Shown in pieces: positions 1 through 7,640 of a DNA stretch of 64,000 nt. The stretch covers positions 1 through 64,000 of the forward strand of contig NZ_BOMM01000047.1 of assembly GCF_016862195.1 (NCBI RefSeq), read 5' to 3'. Each line of letters starts with the position of its first letter. Position 1 is the first letter of the stretch. A model generated the notes under the pieces. It saw only the letters and a program-made list of their open reading frames with translations. It searched no databases and had not been told where the DNA came from. The DNA comes from Paractinoplanes ferrugineus. Its GTDB lineage: Bacteria; Actinomycetota; Actinomycetes; Mycobacteriales; Micromonosporaceae. The translations under genes and the position numbers were made by a program.

Positions 1-104
1 AAGCAGCCGCCCGCTCCGCCGCGAGTTCATCGCGGCATGAGAGTGAAACTCGGCGAACGCACTAACCAGTTCGGATACTCCGAATAAATCTATAGCCGTA
101 AGCA

Positions 105-1022
105 TCAAGCGCCAGGGAAGAAATGGCGCCTTTTCGTTTTCCGGCGCGCTGGCCTCGGCAACGCTGAGAATACCTCTTCAATCATATTTACCGCATCAGT
201 ACGGCACGAGTCCGGATCGGCCTTCTTCGTGTAGACGCCCACAGGGAGCCCCAAGTCCCATCCAGTTGACCACCTAGGAGCGAGCGCCTGCTGGGTCATT
301 TCCTCTAGACTTTGATAAACTTCTTCGAGCCCGGGTTCATCTAACCTCATAGCGCGGGCTGCAGTGTCGAAGAAATCGCTTCCTTTACTCCACCAGTAAC
401 CCGTGTCGTCATTCCCAATGCTCGCCACATTGAACCATCCCAACGCTATCTCGCTAATCCATCCAGAGACATCAGTCCAATCTGGATGCAAACACCCATG
501 AAGTGCACGATCTAGTCCACTGAGGCCTAACAGGACGTTTGGGTAAGCCGACCAGAGGTGAGATATGCGACTAAATCTAGACGCCTCGAAGGCGTTCAGT
601 TTCATGCCCGCGATTGCTCGGCGATTCTCGTTCGGCATCGAATGGCGCCCCTCTAGCCAATCTGATATGCCGCAAGGTGTTGCATACTGAATGTTCTTTT
701 TACCGTCGACTATGAAAAGAAAACTCGGCGTTCCTGCAACGGTTCCCGTGATCCAGCCTCTCGCGGTACCGATACCTAGCTTCGGGGCACTACGCGATGT
801 CTGTTTCTTCACTTGAACGTGGGCGGCACGGCCTCCCAACTCCCACGATGCGCTTCCGGTGCTCGTGAGAATCATCGGCTTAGCCGGAAGATGAAGATGT
901 AGGTCCCAGCCGCTATCGGACTGCGTAAGGGAGTTTATCCCCGCACCGATTCGAAGGAGCTCGATGTAGGCCTCGGCTTCACCCAGGTCGCCTAGGTAGT
1001 TCTGCGTGTTTCGCTTAGCCAT
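105..1022 (-). CDS. DUF4365-like protein (PD-(D/E)XK-type fold)
   Basis: A 305-residue protein. The first 110 residues resemble the DUF4365 pattern: a GEAEAYIELLR helix, then SGWDLHLHL, then HVQVKKQ. The spaced D and QVK are the expected layout of a PD-(D/E)XK nuclease-like core. Residues 110-300 (WLEGRHSMP, GYWWSKGSDFF) match nothing I know. The gene is visibly lower in GC than the metabolic genes to its right, with many codons ending in A or T, which suggests recent acquisition. It shares strand with the frame at 1190-1684, 167 bp upstream. DUF4365 proteins often occur in defence or mobile regions, but no partner confirms that here. The domain assignment is moderate and the function is unknown. 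Confidence 0.6.
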   Translation of the reverse strand: MAKRNTQNYLGDLGEAEAYIELLRIGAGINSLTQSDSGWDLHLHLPAKPMILTSTGSASWELGGRAAHVQVKKQTSRSAPKLGIGTARGWITGTVAGTPSFLFIVDGKKNIQYATPCGISDWLEGRHSMPNENRRAIAGMKLNAFEASRFSRISHLWSAYPNVLLGLSGLDRALHGCLHPDWTDVSGWISEIALGWFNVASIGNDDTGYWWSKGSDFFDTAARAMRLDEPGLEEVYQSLEEMTQQALAPRWSTGWDLGLPVGVYTKKADPDSCRTDAVNMIEEVFSALPRPARRKTKRRHFFPGA

Positions 1023-1189
1023 GCTCTTACCTTATTGCTGGAAACCTACCCCCGTGTGCTCTACCGCATATATCGGCGCGAGCACGCACGAGAGCGCCAT
1101 GCGAGGGTGACGGGGTCGGCAGCGGCAAGGGTGTGCACTCCATCCAGGACAAAGCCACTCTCAACAAGAAGCCCGAACAAATATCGAAC

Positions 1190-1684
1190 CTATATATCCA
1201 CCCGCGGCGACGCCACGGATTTCCCCTTTGCGCATAGCTCCTCATCGTGATTCAAATAGTTTACGAAGTCTTCGAGTGTCTGGATCGCGCCTGCCGATGG
1301 AGGGATTCCAAGGATGATCCTCACGAAGCCTGAGCCCTCCGCGTTCTTGGCGAATTCGGATACTTTGTCGATGTTCGTCAACTCTACGGTGCAACCATCG
1401 CCCTCTAGCTCCAACGTGACCACATCGAGCCCACGGCTCCCGCTCTCGCCCTTAATTGTGACGTGTAGGAGATCAGTCGAGATCGGAGCCTTCAGGGTCT
1501 TACCTGGACGTAGACCGATGCGCGGAGCCAAGTCGTTCATCTCGGACCCGGAGGCTTGAATCGTATATAGAAGTAGATCCGGAACGACATGTCTCCCACG
1601 TGAATCGGAAAGGCCGATACTAGTTCCAAAATGCAGCAGGGAGTCGAGCCCAAGCGCCGCCACGGTAAATCCTTTCAGGTGCAA
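1190..1684 (-). CDS. Hypothetical protein, possibly lacking its 5' end
   Basis: Unrecognised protein of about 164 residues, with no membrane segment or known motif. The first in-frame start codon is TTG at 1684. However, the reading frame continues upstream in protein-like fashion for about 39 codons (including ENIQTNHPGAANDVF) to a TGA near 1802, with no ATG, GTG or TTG. Either an unusual start is used or the 5' end has been lost. Base composition is AT-richer than the surroundings, like its downstream neighbour at 105-1022. The two may share a transcript and an origin. Confidence 0.4.
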   Translation of the reverse strand: MHLKGFTVAALGLDSLLHFGTSIGLSDSRGRHVVPDLLLYTIQASGSEMNDLAPRIGLRPGKTLKAPISTDLLHVTIKGESGSRGLDVVTLELEGDGCTVELTNIDKVSEFAKNAEGSGFVRIILGIPPSAGAIQTLEDFVNYLNHDEELCAKGKSVASPRVDI

Positions 1685-2084
1685 CCTCGTCGTGAGCTCG
1701 CAGAATACATCGTTTGCGGCCCCAGGATGGTTGGTTTGGATATTTTCGCTACTAATTCCGGCTGACCCGTGCTGACGGAGTCCCTTAGACGTCCGTTGGC
1801 CTCATTTCACAAAATGAAAGCGATATTATAGGTCCAGATCTGACAAAATACTAAGCGCTGGACTGACGGAAGATACGACTTTGCGCTGGCGTCGGCGCAC
1901 TATCATCGGCAAGTTCGCGCGTCCGCCGCCGCACTGGGCGTACGCAGCGTGACGGCCAGCCAGGCCCCCGAGCGCGCTCGGCGGCAGAAGCGGATGCCGC
2001 CCTGGGCCGGCGGAGTCCGCTGTCGGCCGAGTGCTGACCGCTGTGTTGCCGGCGAGCCAACCGTAGCGCTGCCATGATCGCTAG
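1685..2084. other. AT-richer intergenic stretch
   Basis: About 400 bp. The right-hand part, near 1810-1855, is unusually AT-rich for this window. The left part carries the coding-like upstream extension of the 1190-1684 frame. I see no RNA gene, transposon end or convincing promoter. Confidence 0.4.
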
Positions 2085-2420
2085 GTGGACGAGCCGTACC
2101 GACCATTCGCTCTGCGCGTCATGGCTGAACATATCGGCGATGACGGCGTCTGGGACGCCGACCCGGATCGCCACGGTCCAGTCACCCTCGACGACCTATG
2201 CATAACTGCAGGACTTGCCCGGCGGCTGAGAGCGTGGAACAGGCAGTACCAAGGGACCGCTCTGACCGACTTCGAGTTCGCAAGCCCAGAGGACGAGCGG
2301 CGCTGGGTCCAGGAGGGTCTCAAACTCGCCTACGAACTCCAGAACGAGCTGCCCGATATCGATATCAGCTACGCCCACGATGATGACGGCAGGCCAGTCC
2401 GTGAAAGGCGCGGTCCGTGA
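2085..2420 (+). CDS. Small hypothetical protein
   Basis: An acidic, soluble protein of 111 residues with a GTG start at 2085; an ATG 12 codons later is an alternative. It has no signal peptide or transmembrane segment. The stretch around residues 40-100 (RRLRAWNRQYQ, WVQEGLKLAYELQNELPD) reads as amphipathic helices, and the third-codon-position GC bias is genuine. No family was recognised, and the neighbours give no functional clue. Confidence 0.5.
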   Translation: MDEPYRPFALRVMAEHIGDDGVWDADPDRHGPVTLDDLCITAGLARRLRAWNRQYQGTALTDFEFASPEDERRWVQEGLKLAYELQNELPDIDISYAHDDDGRPVRERRGP

Positions 2421-2746
2421 CCTCGCACGACGAGCCACTTCGCGCGCATCGCGGCATGTCAGTGCGCCTGGGAGGGGCTTGACCCCGTACCGTTGCGCTG
2501 GCCGGCGGGGAATTGTTCCCGCACCCGCTCGCCGGCTCGTCGCACACGGCGCGATACGCGTAGTGGCGCGCATTGTTCGCGGCAAATTCGGACGGGTGAT
2601 CATGTCAGGCGGGAAGATCCCGCCCCGCTGTGCAGCAGCAGCGTCGCACTCCACCCGCGTTTCATTGGGTCCGGCTCGGTCCCGGCCGTGGTTGCCTTCA
2701 CGTTCTAGCGTGCAGTGAAGTGACCCGGAACCAACTGGTGGCCGTA

Positions 2747-3355
2747 ATGAGTTCTGAGCAACTGCGCCAGAGGATCGTGCGGACAACTGTTTCCCTCCTA
2801 GGCGAGTACGAGACCCTGACCATGGCCAGGATTGCCGAGGCCGCAGGAATCAGCGAAGCCGACCTTCTGGCGGTCTTCCCCGCCAAAGAGGCTGTCTTCC
2901 AGGCTTGGTCGTCCATGTTCATGGCGCGGATGAGCGTGGTGATGGACCCGGCCGAGGAGATACGCAAGCTGGACGCGATCCGGGTTGATCAGCCTGTCGG
3001 GCTGCGCCTCCTCGAAGTGGTCGACATCCTCGGCGCCTATTTCACTCGTGTCCGCGCTGACATCGAAGCCTTTGAGCAAGCCTGCTTCGCGGGCGATAGC
3101 ACGGCTTCTGACGAAAGCACCCGACCATTCAGTCGAAATGACCTTCGGTCTCTGGGTAGCCTGCCCGAGATTCAGCAGGCCGTCGCGAAGCTGCTGAAGC
3201 CGGACGAGCAGCGCCTGCGTCTTCCCGCCGAAGCCCTCGCAGAGATCTTCCTCGGCATGTCCCGGTTGTGCACCCGGGTCTCGAACGAAGTACAGCCGCT
3301 GCCGGCCGCACAGGTCATCGACCTCTTCCTGCACGGCGCCCTGATCACCGGCTAA
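2747..3355 (+). CDS. TetR-family transcriptional regulator
   Basis: 202 residues from the ATG at 2747. The N-terminal helix-turn-helix is recognisable (RIVRTTVSLL, MARIAEAAGISEADLLAVFPAKEAVFQAW, about residues 8-50). It is diverged: a typical TetR has TTMRDIA and LYYHFPSKE where this one has TMARIAEA and LLAVFPAKE. The C-terminal 150 residues form an all-helical ligand domain of the usual length. The upstream in-frame extension to 2630 was rejected because its codon usage looks non-coding. No obvious target gene adjoins it, so regulation of itself or a distant gene is likely. Confidence 0.75.
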   Translation: MSSEQLRQRIVRTTVSLLGEYETLTMARIAEAAGISEADLLAVFPAKEAVFQAWSSMFMARMSVVMDPAEEIRKLDAIRVDQPVGLRLLEVVDILGAYFTRVRADIEAFEQACFAGDSTASDESTRPFSRNDLRSLGSLPEIQQAVAKLLKPDEQRLRLPAEALAEIFLGMSRLCTRVSNEVQPLPAAQVIDLFLHGALITG

Positions 3356-3732
3356 CGGCAACCGCGGGCTCACCCCGCGCCGCCACCACGTCCTCCCCCG
3401 AGCGCGGGCTTTCGACGCCACCTCAATCGCCCGCCGACGCTGCCATGGCTTCGTCGACCTTCGTCACCGACAACCTGTCACCACATGATCCAATTTCGCG
3501 CGCCTCAGGATGAACGTGTGGCGGACGAGTCCCGTCCATGTGATGCCCCGTGACGACTCGCCGTCGGCCCTCGCGCACGCTCGGCGGCAGATCCGGGCGC
3601 CCTTGCGTCGAGGCTGCCCGACTGGCGTGTCCGCCTTACCGACCGCAGCCGCACCACGCTCGCCTCCGCGGACCCCTACCCCGAGTACGGCGGCGGCGCG
3701 GCGACCGGGCGCCCGTGCACTTCGATATCGCG
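3356..3732. other. Intergenic region without recognised gene
   Basis: Between the TetR gene and the small membrane frame. Several overlapping open frames exist on both strands, as expected at this GC content, but none has a recognisable domain or a start with a ribosome-binding site. Confidence 0.4.
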
Positions 3733-4008
3733 TCACCACCGCCGGATGAGCTCATCCGGCACGTCCCGGCCCCACCCCCCCGCACAGCAAGGCTCGTACT
3801 CGTCGCCGGCCAACTGGCGAGCCACCACGAACCACCGGCCCAAGAACGCCCGCACCACCACGCCGACCACCACGAACGCGATCCCAGCGAGCAGAAACCA
3901 CACCGGCGCCGACACCGCCAGAACAGGTTGAACGGCTCCTGCGCGAACTCGAGCAGCCGAATCGGCCCGCCCCACGGCCGCCGTGCCACGCGACGCCACC
4001 CGACGCAC
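3733..4008 (-). CDS. Putative small membrane protein
   Basis: A 91-residue frame with a GTG start. It has one clear hydrophobic segment at about residues 33-54 (VWFLLAGIAFVVVGVVVRAF), followed by a polar, charged tail ending DVPDELIRRW. This N-out or N-in single-pass layout is unlikely to arise by chance, whereas the overlapping frames are arginine-rich and featureless. The true start may be internal. No family was recognised. It lies between a TetR gene and the divergent hydrolase promoter. Confidence 0.4.
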   Translation of the reverse strand: MRRVASRGTAAVGRADSAARVRAGAVQPVLAVSAPVWFLLAGIAFVVVGVVVRAFLGRWFVVARQLAGDEYEPCCAGGWGRDVPDELIRRW

Positions 4009-4176
4009 GTCCCGGACTCAAGCCGACCAAGCACAACATCGCCATGGTCATCGACCATGTCAACGCCGGCGACCGGCTCGCGATCAGACCGAGGCCCACC
4101 GCGCGGCTCGCGGCTAGATGAGTGTGCGTCTCGTCGGGAAAGAGTGGGAGCAGCGAGCACACCATCCAGCTTCGTC

Positions 4177-4219
4177 TTGAGTTTCCGTCTACGCCGTAGA
4201 TAATATCTACGACGTAGAC
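4177..4219 (+). promoter_or_regulatory. Promoter with tandem palindromic TetR-type operator
   Basis: A promoter-like TTGAGT (4177-4182) and GATAAT (4199-4204) are separated by 16 bp. Two copies of a 13-bp palindrome, TCTACGNCGTAGA, lie at 4188-4200 and 4206-4218. Together they form a larger 16-bp-arm inverted repeat (4187-4202 and 4204-4219) with a single mismatch. The first copy overlaps the -10 element, so a bound repressor would block the promoter. The likely binder is the TetR regulator encoded second in the operon (5149-5805). Confidence 0.75.
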
Positions 4220-4258
4220 TTGGCGTATGATGGTCGCGAGCTGACAGGGGCGGCGAGC

Positions 4259-5152
4259 ATGACTTCGGCATTTGTGACAGTTCCCGGGGCTCAGCTCTAC
4301 ACGGAGCGGGCTGGCGTCGGCGTCCCGCTGCTGCTCATTTCGGGCGGCGGCGGCGACGCGGGAATGTACGAGGAAGTCGTCCCGCTTCTCGCGCGCCACT
4401 ACACCGTGTTCACCTACGACCGGCGGGGCAATTCGCGCAGCCGGTTCACCGACCCGCAGGCCGCGATCGGGGTCGCGGTGCAGGCGAACGACGCCGTCGC
4501 GGTCCTCGACCACCACGGGGTGAAGAAGGCGTACGTCTTCGGCGGCAGCAGCGGCGCGATCATCGCGCTCGACCTGCTGGCCCACCACCCCGACCGGCTA
4601 TCCGGTGTGGTGGCGCACGAACCACCGCTGGTCTCGATCCTCCCGGACGACAGCCCGGAGCGGCGGGCGCTCGCCGAGATCGCCCGCATCGCCCGCGAGA
4701 AGAGCCCCTTGCGGGCGTACGCGGCCTTCGGCGCCATGACCATGAACGATCCGCCCTGGCTGTTCCGCTCGGCCGTGGGACAGGCCCTGGTCGCAGCCGC
4801 CTCCCGGGCCGCCCTACCGGCCGGCGCGGCCCTGCGCCGGGTCACCGGCCGCAAGCCCAGCTCGATGACGCGCCAGCTCGGCAATGCCGACCTGCTGCTG
4901 CGGCGGGAACTGCCGCTGATCAGCCTCGATTACCAACCGGACCTGCCCGCGCTGCGCGAGGTCGCCGTGCCCTGGCGGCCGGCCACCGGCCGGGACAGCG
5001 TCGGCAAGCCGTACTACCGACCGGCGCACCTGCTCGCCGAGCGGCTCGGCGTGCCGTGCGAGGAGTTCCCCGGTGGACACACCGTCTACATCCAACAGCC
5101 GGACCAGTTCACCGAAGCCCTCACGAACATCCTCGAAGGTTTCCCCGGATGA
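4259..5152 (+). CDS. Alpha/beta hydrolase
   Basis: 297 residues from the ATG at 4259, about 40 bp after the tandem operator. The alpha/beta-hydrolase core is complete: oxyanion-hole region LLLISGGGGDAGMY (about residue 24), YDRRGNSRS, nucleophile-elbow-like GGSSGAIIALDLL (Ser near residue 100) and a late GGHTVYIQQPDQF supplying the catalytic His. Cytoplasmic, no signal peptide. The stop overlaps the ATG of the TetR gene, so the two are co-transcribed. Ser-hydrolase/TetR pairs of this type commonly handle small toxic esters or lactones, but the substrate is unknown. Confidence 0.85.
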   Translation: MTSAFVTVPGAQLYTERAGVGVPLLLISGGGGDAGMYEEVVPLLARHYTVFTYDRRGNSRSRFTDPQAAIGVAVQANDAVAVLDHHGVKKAYVFGGSSGAIIALDLLAHHPDRLSGVVAHEPPLVSILPDDSPERRALAEIARIAREKSPLRAYAAFGAMTMNDPPWLFRSAVGQALVAAASRAALPAGAALRRVTGRKPSSMTRQLGNADLLLRRELPLISLDYQPDLPALREVAVPWRPATGRDSVGKPYYRPAHLLAERLGVPCEEFPGGHTVYIQQPDQFTEALTNILEGFPG

Positions 5153-5805
5153 GCACACCCGCCGTGCCGCCACCCCCGACGCGTCCGACACTCAACCGCG
5201 AATACCTCGCCACGGCCGCGCTCACACTGATCGACGCCGAAGGGCTGCGCAAGTTCTCCATGCGCCGCCTCGGTGCGGTCCTTGGCGTTGACCCGATGGC
5301 CGCTTACCGCCACTTCGCGGATCAGGAGGCGTTGTTCGACGGCATCGCCGAGGTGCTGGTCGCCGAGATGGACACCGACTCACTGCCATGGCAGGCGCCG
5401 TGGCCAGAACTGGCCGCGCAGTACTGCCGCCGGCTACGCGACGTGCTACTGCAGCACCCGAACGCCGTTCCGGTGTTCGCCACCCGACCCGTGCGGTCAT
5501 CGGCGTCGATCGAGATGGGTGTACGCGCGGTAGCAAAGCTGCAGAACGCCGGCCTGACGCCCGCCGCCGCACTGCAGATCCTCCGATGCCTGCGGGAATT
5601 CACCATCGGGCACGCGCTCAGCGTGTCCATCCTTCAAACGGGCGCACAGTCACGAAGCAGGAAACCTGACAAAAGCAGCCCGCTGTACAACCTGCTGGCG
5701 CAAGCAGCCGACGAGACCACACCGGACGACCATTTCGAACCAGGACTGCAAGCCCTGCTCCGCGGCTTTCAACAGTACGGACCTCAGCACCCCGGACCGA
5801 CGTAG
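5149..5805 (+). CDS. TetR-family regulator with TetR C-terminal domain
   Basis: 218 residues. The ATG at 5149 overlaps the hydrolase stop (ATGA). The helix-turn-helix occupies about residues 15-60 (YLATAALTLIDAEGLRKFSMRRLGAVLGVDPMAAYRHF). The C-terminus (RPVRSSASIEMGVRAV, ILRCLREFTIGHALSV) resembles the TetR_C_1 domain of tetracycline-repressor-like proteins. Its place in the operon and the tandem palindrome upstream make it the probable autorepressor of hydrolase expression, released by the hydrolase substrate or a relative of it. Confidence 0.85.
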   Translation: MSTPAVPPPPTRPTLNREYLATAALTLIDAEGLRKFSMRRLGAVLGVDPMAAYRHFADQEALFDGIAEVLVAEMDTDSLPWQAPWPELAAQYCRRLRDVLLQHPNAVPVFATRPVRSSASIEMGVRAVAKLQNAGLTPAAALQILRCLREFTIGHALSVSILQTGAQSRSRKPDKSSPLYNLLAQAADETTPDDHFEPGLQALLRGFQQYGPQHPGPT

Positions 5806-5971
5806 GTGCTCCGGACAATGCCACCCGATGCACTACTTTCGGCACGAGCGTGCGGCGGGCCTTCTCCGACCGGTGTCACAGCGTGTGAGAGCTCTCCGCC
5901 GGCCACCGCGCCTTGGCTGCCGCAGATGAGGTTGCTGCGGATCCGACGACCCTCGCCTCGACCAGGTTCGT

Positions 5972-7201
5972 CTATCCGAGCCGTGCGCGTGCGGCGGCGC
6001 GTACCTGAGTGGTCTCCATCTTGTCGTCGCGCAGGACGGCCAATCTCGCTTCGACCTCCGGTTCCAGCGGAGCCATTTCGGCGGCGAGTTGCCGTACGTC
6101 AGCCTCACAGTCCCAGAGGCCCTCGGCCAGAGGTAGGTGCACCCGTTCCAAGTCGAGAACGAGCAGCGCGCGTAGGTAGGCCGCACGTTCGTAGGTGTGT
6201 GGACTACCCCAGAGACGGCGCAGCCGCGGGACCACTGCGCGGACGGAATCGCCGCCGATGTGGGCCAGGCCGGTCGCGAGTTCGTCGTATCCGCAAAGGT
6301 CGTCCGGTCGGCTGTCCAGCCAGTCCCAACCGGCCAGCAACGCCGGCACGTCAGAGTCGTCACCGTGCGCGGCCAATGCCCGATAACCGCTCCACCTCAT
6401 CGGATGCCCCGGCACCGACGCCCACAGCCGGGCAACAGGTAACGCCTGGGCACCAAGAAGGGTCACGGCCCGGCCCACCGGGAAGTACAGATCGTCTACA
6501 GCAAGCGCGTCCAGCATCGGCAGCAGGCCCGGCTGCGGCCCGCGACGGTTCAGTTCCCGCAGCGCCGTGTCCTGCCGGCCGACGTTGTCAGTCGCTACAG
6601 CGGCGAGCAGGTCATCGGTCGGTGCCGACCGCAACGGTCTCGGGCACGACGGGCCGCGCCGGGAGTTGATCACGGCGGCGATCCGGTCGTCGACCGTGGC
6701 CCAGTCCTTCCATGGCGCGCCGTTTCCAACCACGTCGTCCGCGCTGTCAGCGAGCCGGGCTTGAGCTACCGGCAACAGGTCATCCCACAGCTCACGCGGC
6801 CAGTCACCGGCGACCTGTTCGAGTACCTCCACCCAGCGGGGTCCGGCACCGACATAGGCACGTAGCCCATCGATCGCCTCCGGAACATCACCGCGGCCGA
6901 GGACCGAACGAGTACTCAGCGCGTTGTCGAAGGTGTTCTCGCCGTTGTCGACGGGATGCTCATCGAGGAGCGACAACAGCACCGTGACCAGTACCTTCGT
7001 CTGCCGGACCAGCCGCGCGAGATAGACAGCACGCTCGTCGACCTGCCGGTCCCACCGATAATCCTGCACCACACATCGCAGCACCAGTTCGGTCCCGCCG
7101 GGCTTGCTCGCCACCCGGAACACGGCCCGGCCCAGCCCGCGTTGCACCGCACCCAGCACCGTCCTCGAACCGGCGTAGGACCAGTTCTCGTCATCCGTCA
7201 T
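5972..7201 (-). CDS. Hypothetical protein with HEAT-like helical repeats
   Basis: 409 residues, ATG start. The second half is a series of about 35-residue helical pairs (LLAAVATDNVGRQDTALRELNRRG, VPALLAGWDWLD, VRAVVPRLRRLWGSPHTYERAAYLRALL), typical of HEAT or armadillo-like scaffolds. The first half is helical and unrecognised. No catalytic motif, signal peptide or membrane segment is seen. It stands alone on its strand between the TetR gene and a transposase remnant. The role may be protein-protein interaction, which is inference from the repeat type only. Confidence 0.65.
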   Translation of the reverse strand: MTDDENWSYAGSRTVLGAVQRGLGRAVFRVASKPGGTELVLRCVVQDYRWDRQVDERAVYLARLVRQTKVLVTVLLSLLDEHPVDNGENTFDNALSTRSVLGRGDVPEAIDGLRAYVGAGPRWVEVLEQVAGDWPRELWDDLLPVAQARLADSADDVVGNGAPWKDWATVDDRIAAVINSRRGPSCPRPLRSAPTDDLLAAVATDNVGRQDTALRELNRRGPQPGLLPMLDALAVDDLYFPVGRAVTLLGAQALPVARLWASVPGHPMRWSGYRALAAHGDDSDVPALLAGWDWLDSRPDDLCGYDELATGLAHIGGDSVRAVVPRLRRLWGSPHTYERAAYLRALLVLDLERVHLPLAEGLWDCEADVRQLAAEMAPLEPEVEARLAVLRDDKMETTQVRAAARARLG

Positions 7202-7435
7202 CGCACGCCACCGTAGGGGCTCGAAGCGCTGCCCGCGACCCGATTCAACGACCCAGCCGACCGATCACCCAGCCACTTCCGGGCTACCCGAACCACGCGA
7301 CGAGCAACAACGAGTCACTATTGAAAACAACGACCTGTGACGTGACTAGCGATTACCAGCGGCAGATCCGGATGGTGTTAGGCCGTTCCATGCGCGCAGA
7401 GACTTGCTCCAGGAAACGTTGGATCGGTAATCGGC

Positions 7436-7588
7436 CGTCTCGTCTGGGCCTCCGGCACGCTGCCCGGTGCGACACATGACCTGACCGCCGCCCGCACTCA
7501 TGGCATCATCGACGCTCTGAGCAGCGCAGACGTAATGACTCTCGCGGACAAGGGCTACCAGGGCGCCCGCGGCAGCATCCCAGCTGGC
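7436..7588 (+). pseudogene. Transposase remnant (IS5-like DDE domain)
   Basis: Only an internal fragment of about 50 codons remains: LVWASGTLPGATHDLTAAR, then HGIIDAL, then MTLADKGYQGARGSI. This is the familiar core of actinobacterial IS5-type DDE transposases around the second catalytic Asp and the ADKGYQG motif. There is no start codon, no N-terminal domain and no catalytic C-terminus, and the frame runs straight into a hairpin at 7577. No terminal inverted repeats are visible. It is a dead insertion scar. Confidence 0.75.
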
Positions 7589-7608
7589 CAGGACGGGCCA
7601 GCTGGGAT
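7577..7608 (-). terminator. Hairpin downstream of the GH2 gene
   Basis: Perfect 13-bp stem, ATCCCAGCTGGCC (7577-7589) with its complement at 7596-7608, and a 6-nt loop. It lies 33 bp beyond the stop of the minus-strand GH2 gene. There is no T-run, as is usual for actinomycete terminators. It also marks the end of the transposase fragment. Confidence 0.6.
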
Positions 7609-7640
7609 CAAGCCACGAGCACACGAACCAGGTCGTCCGG

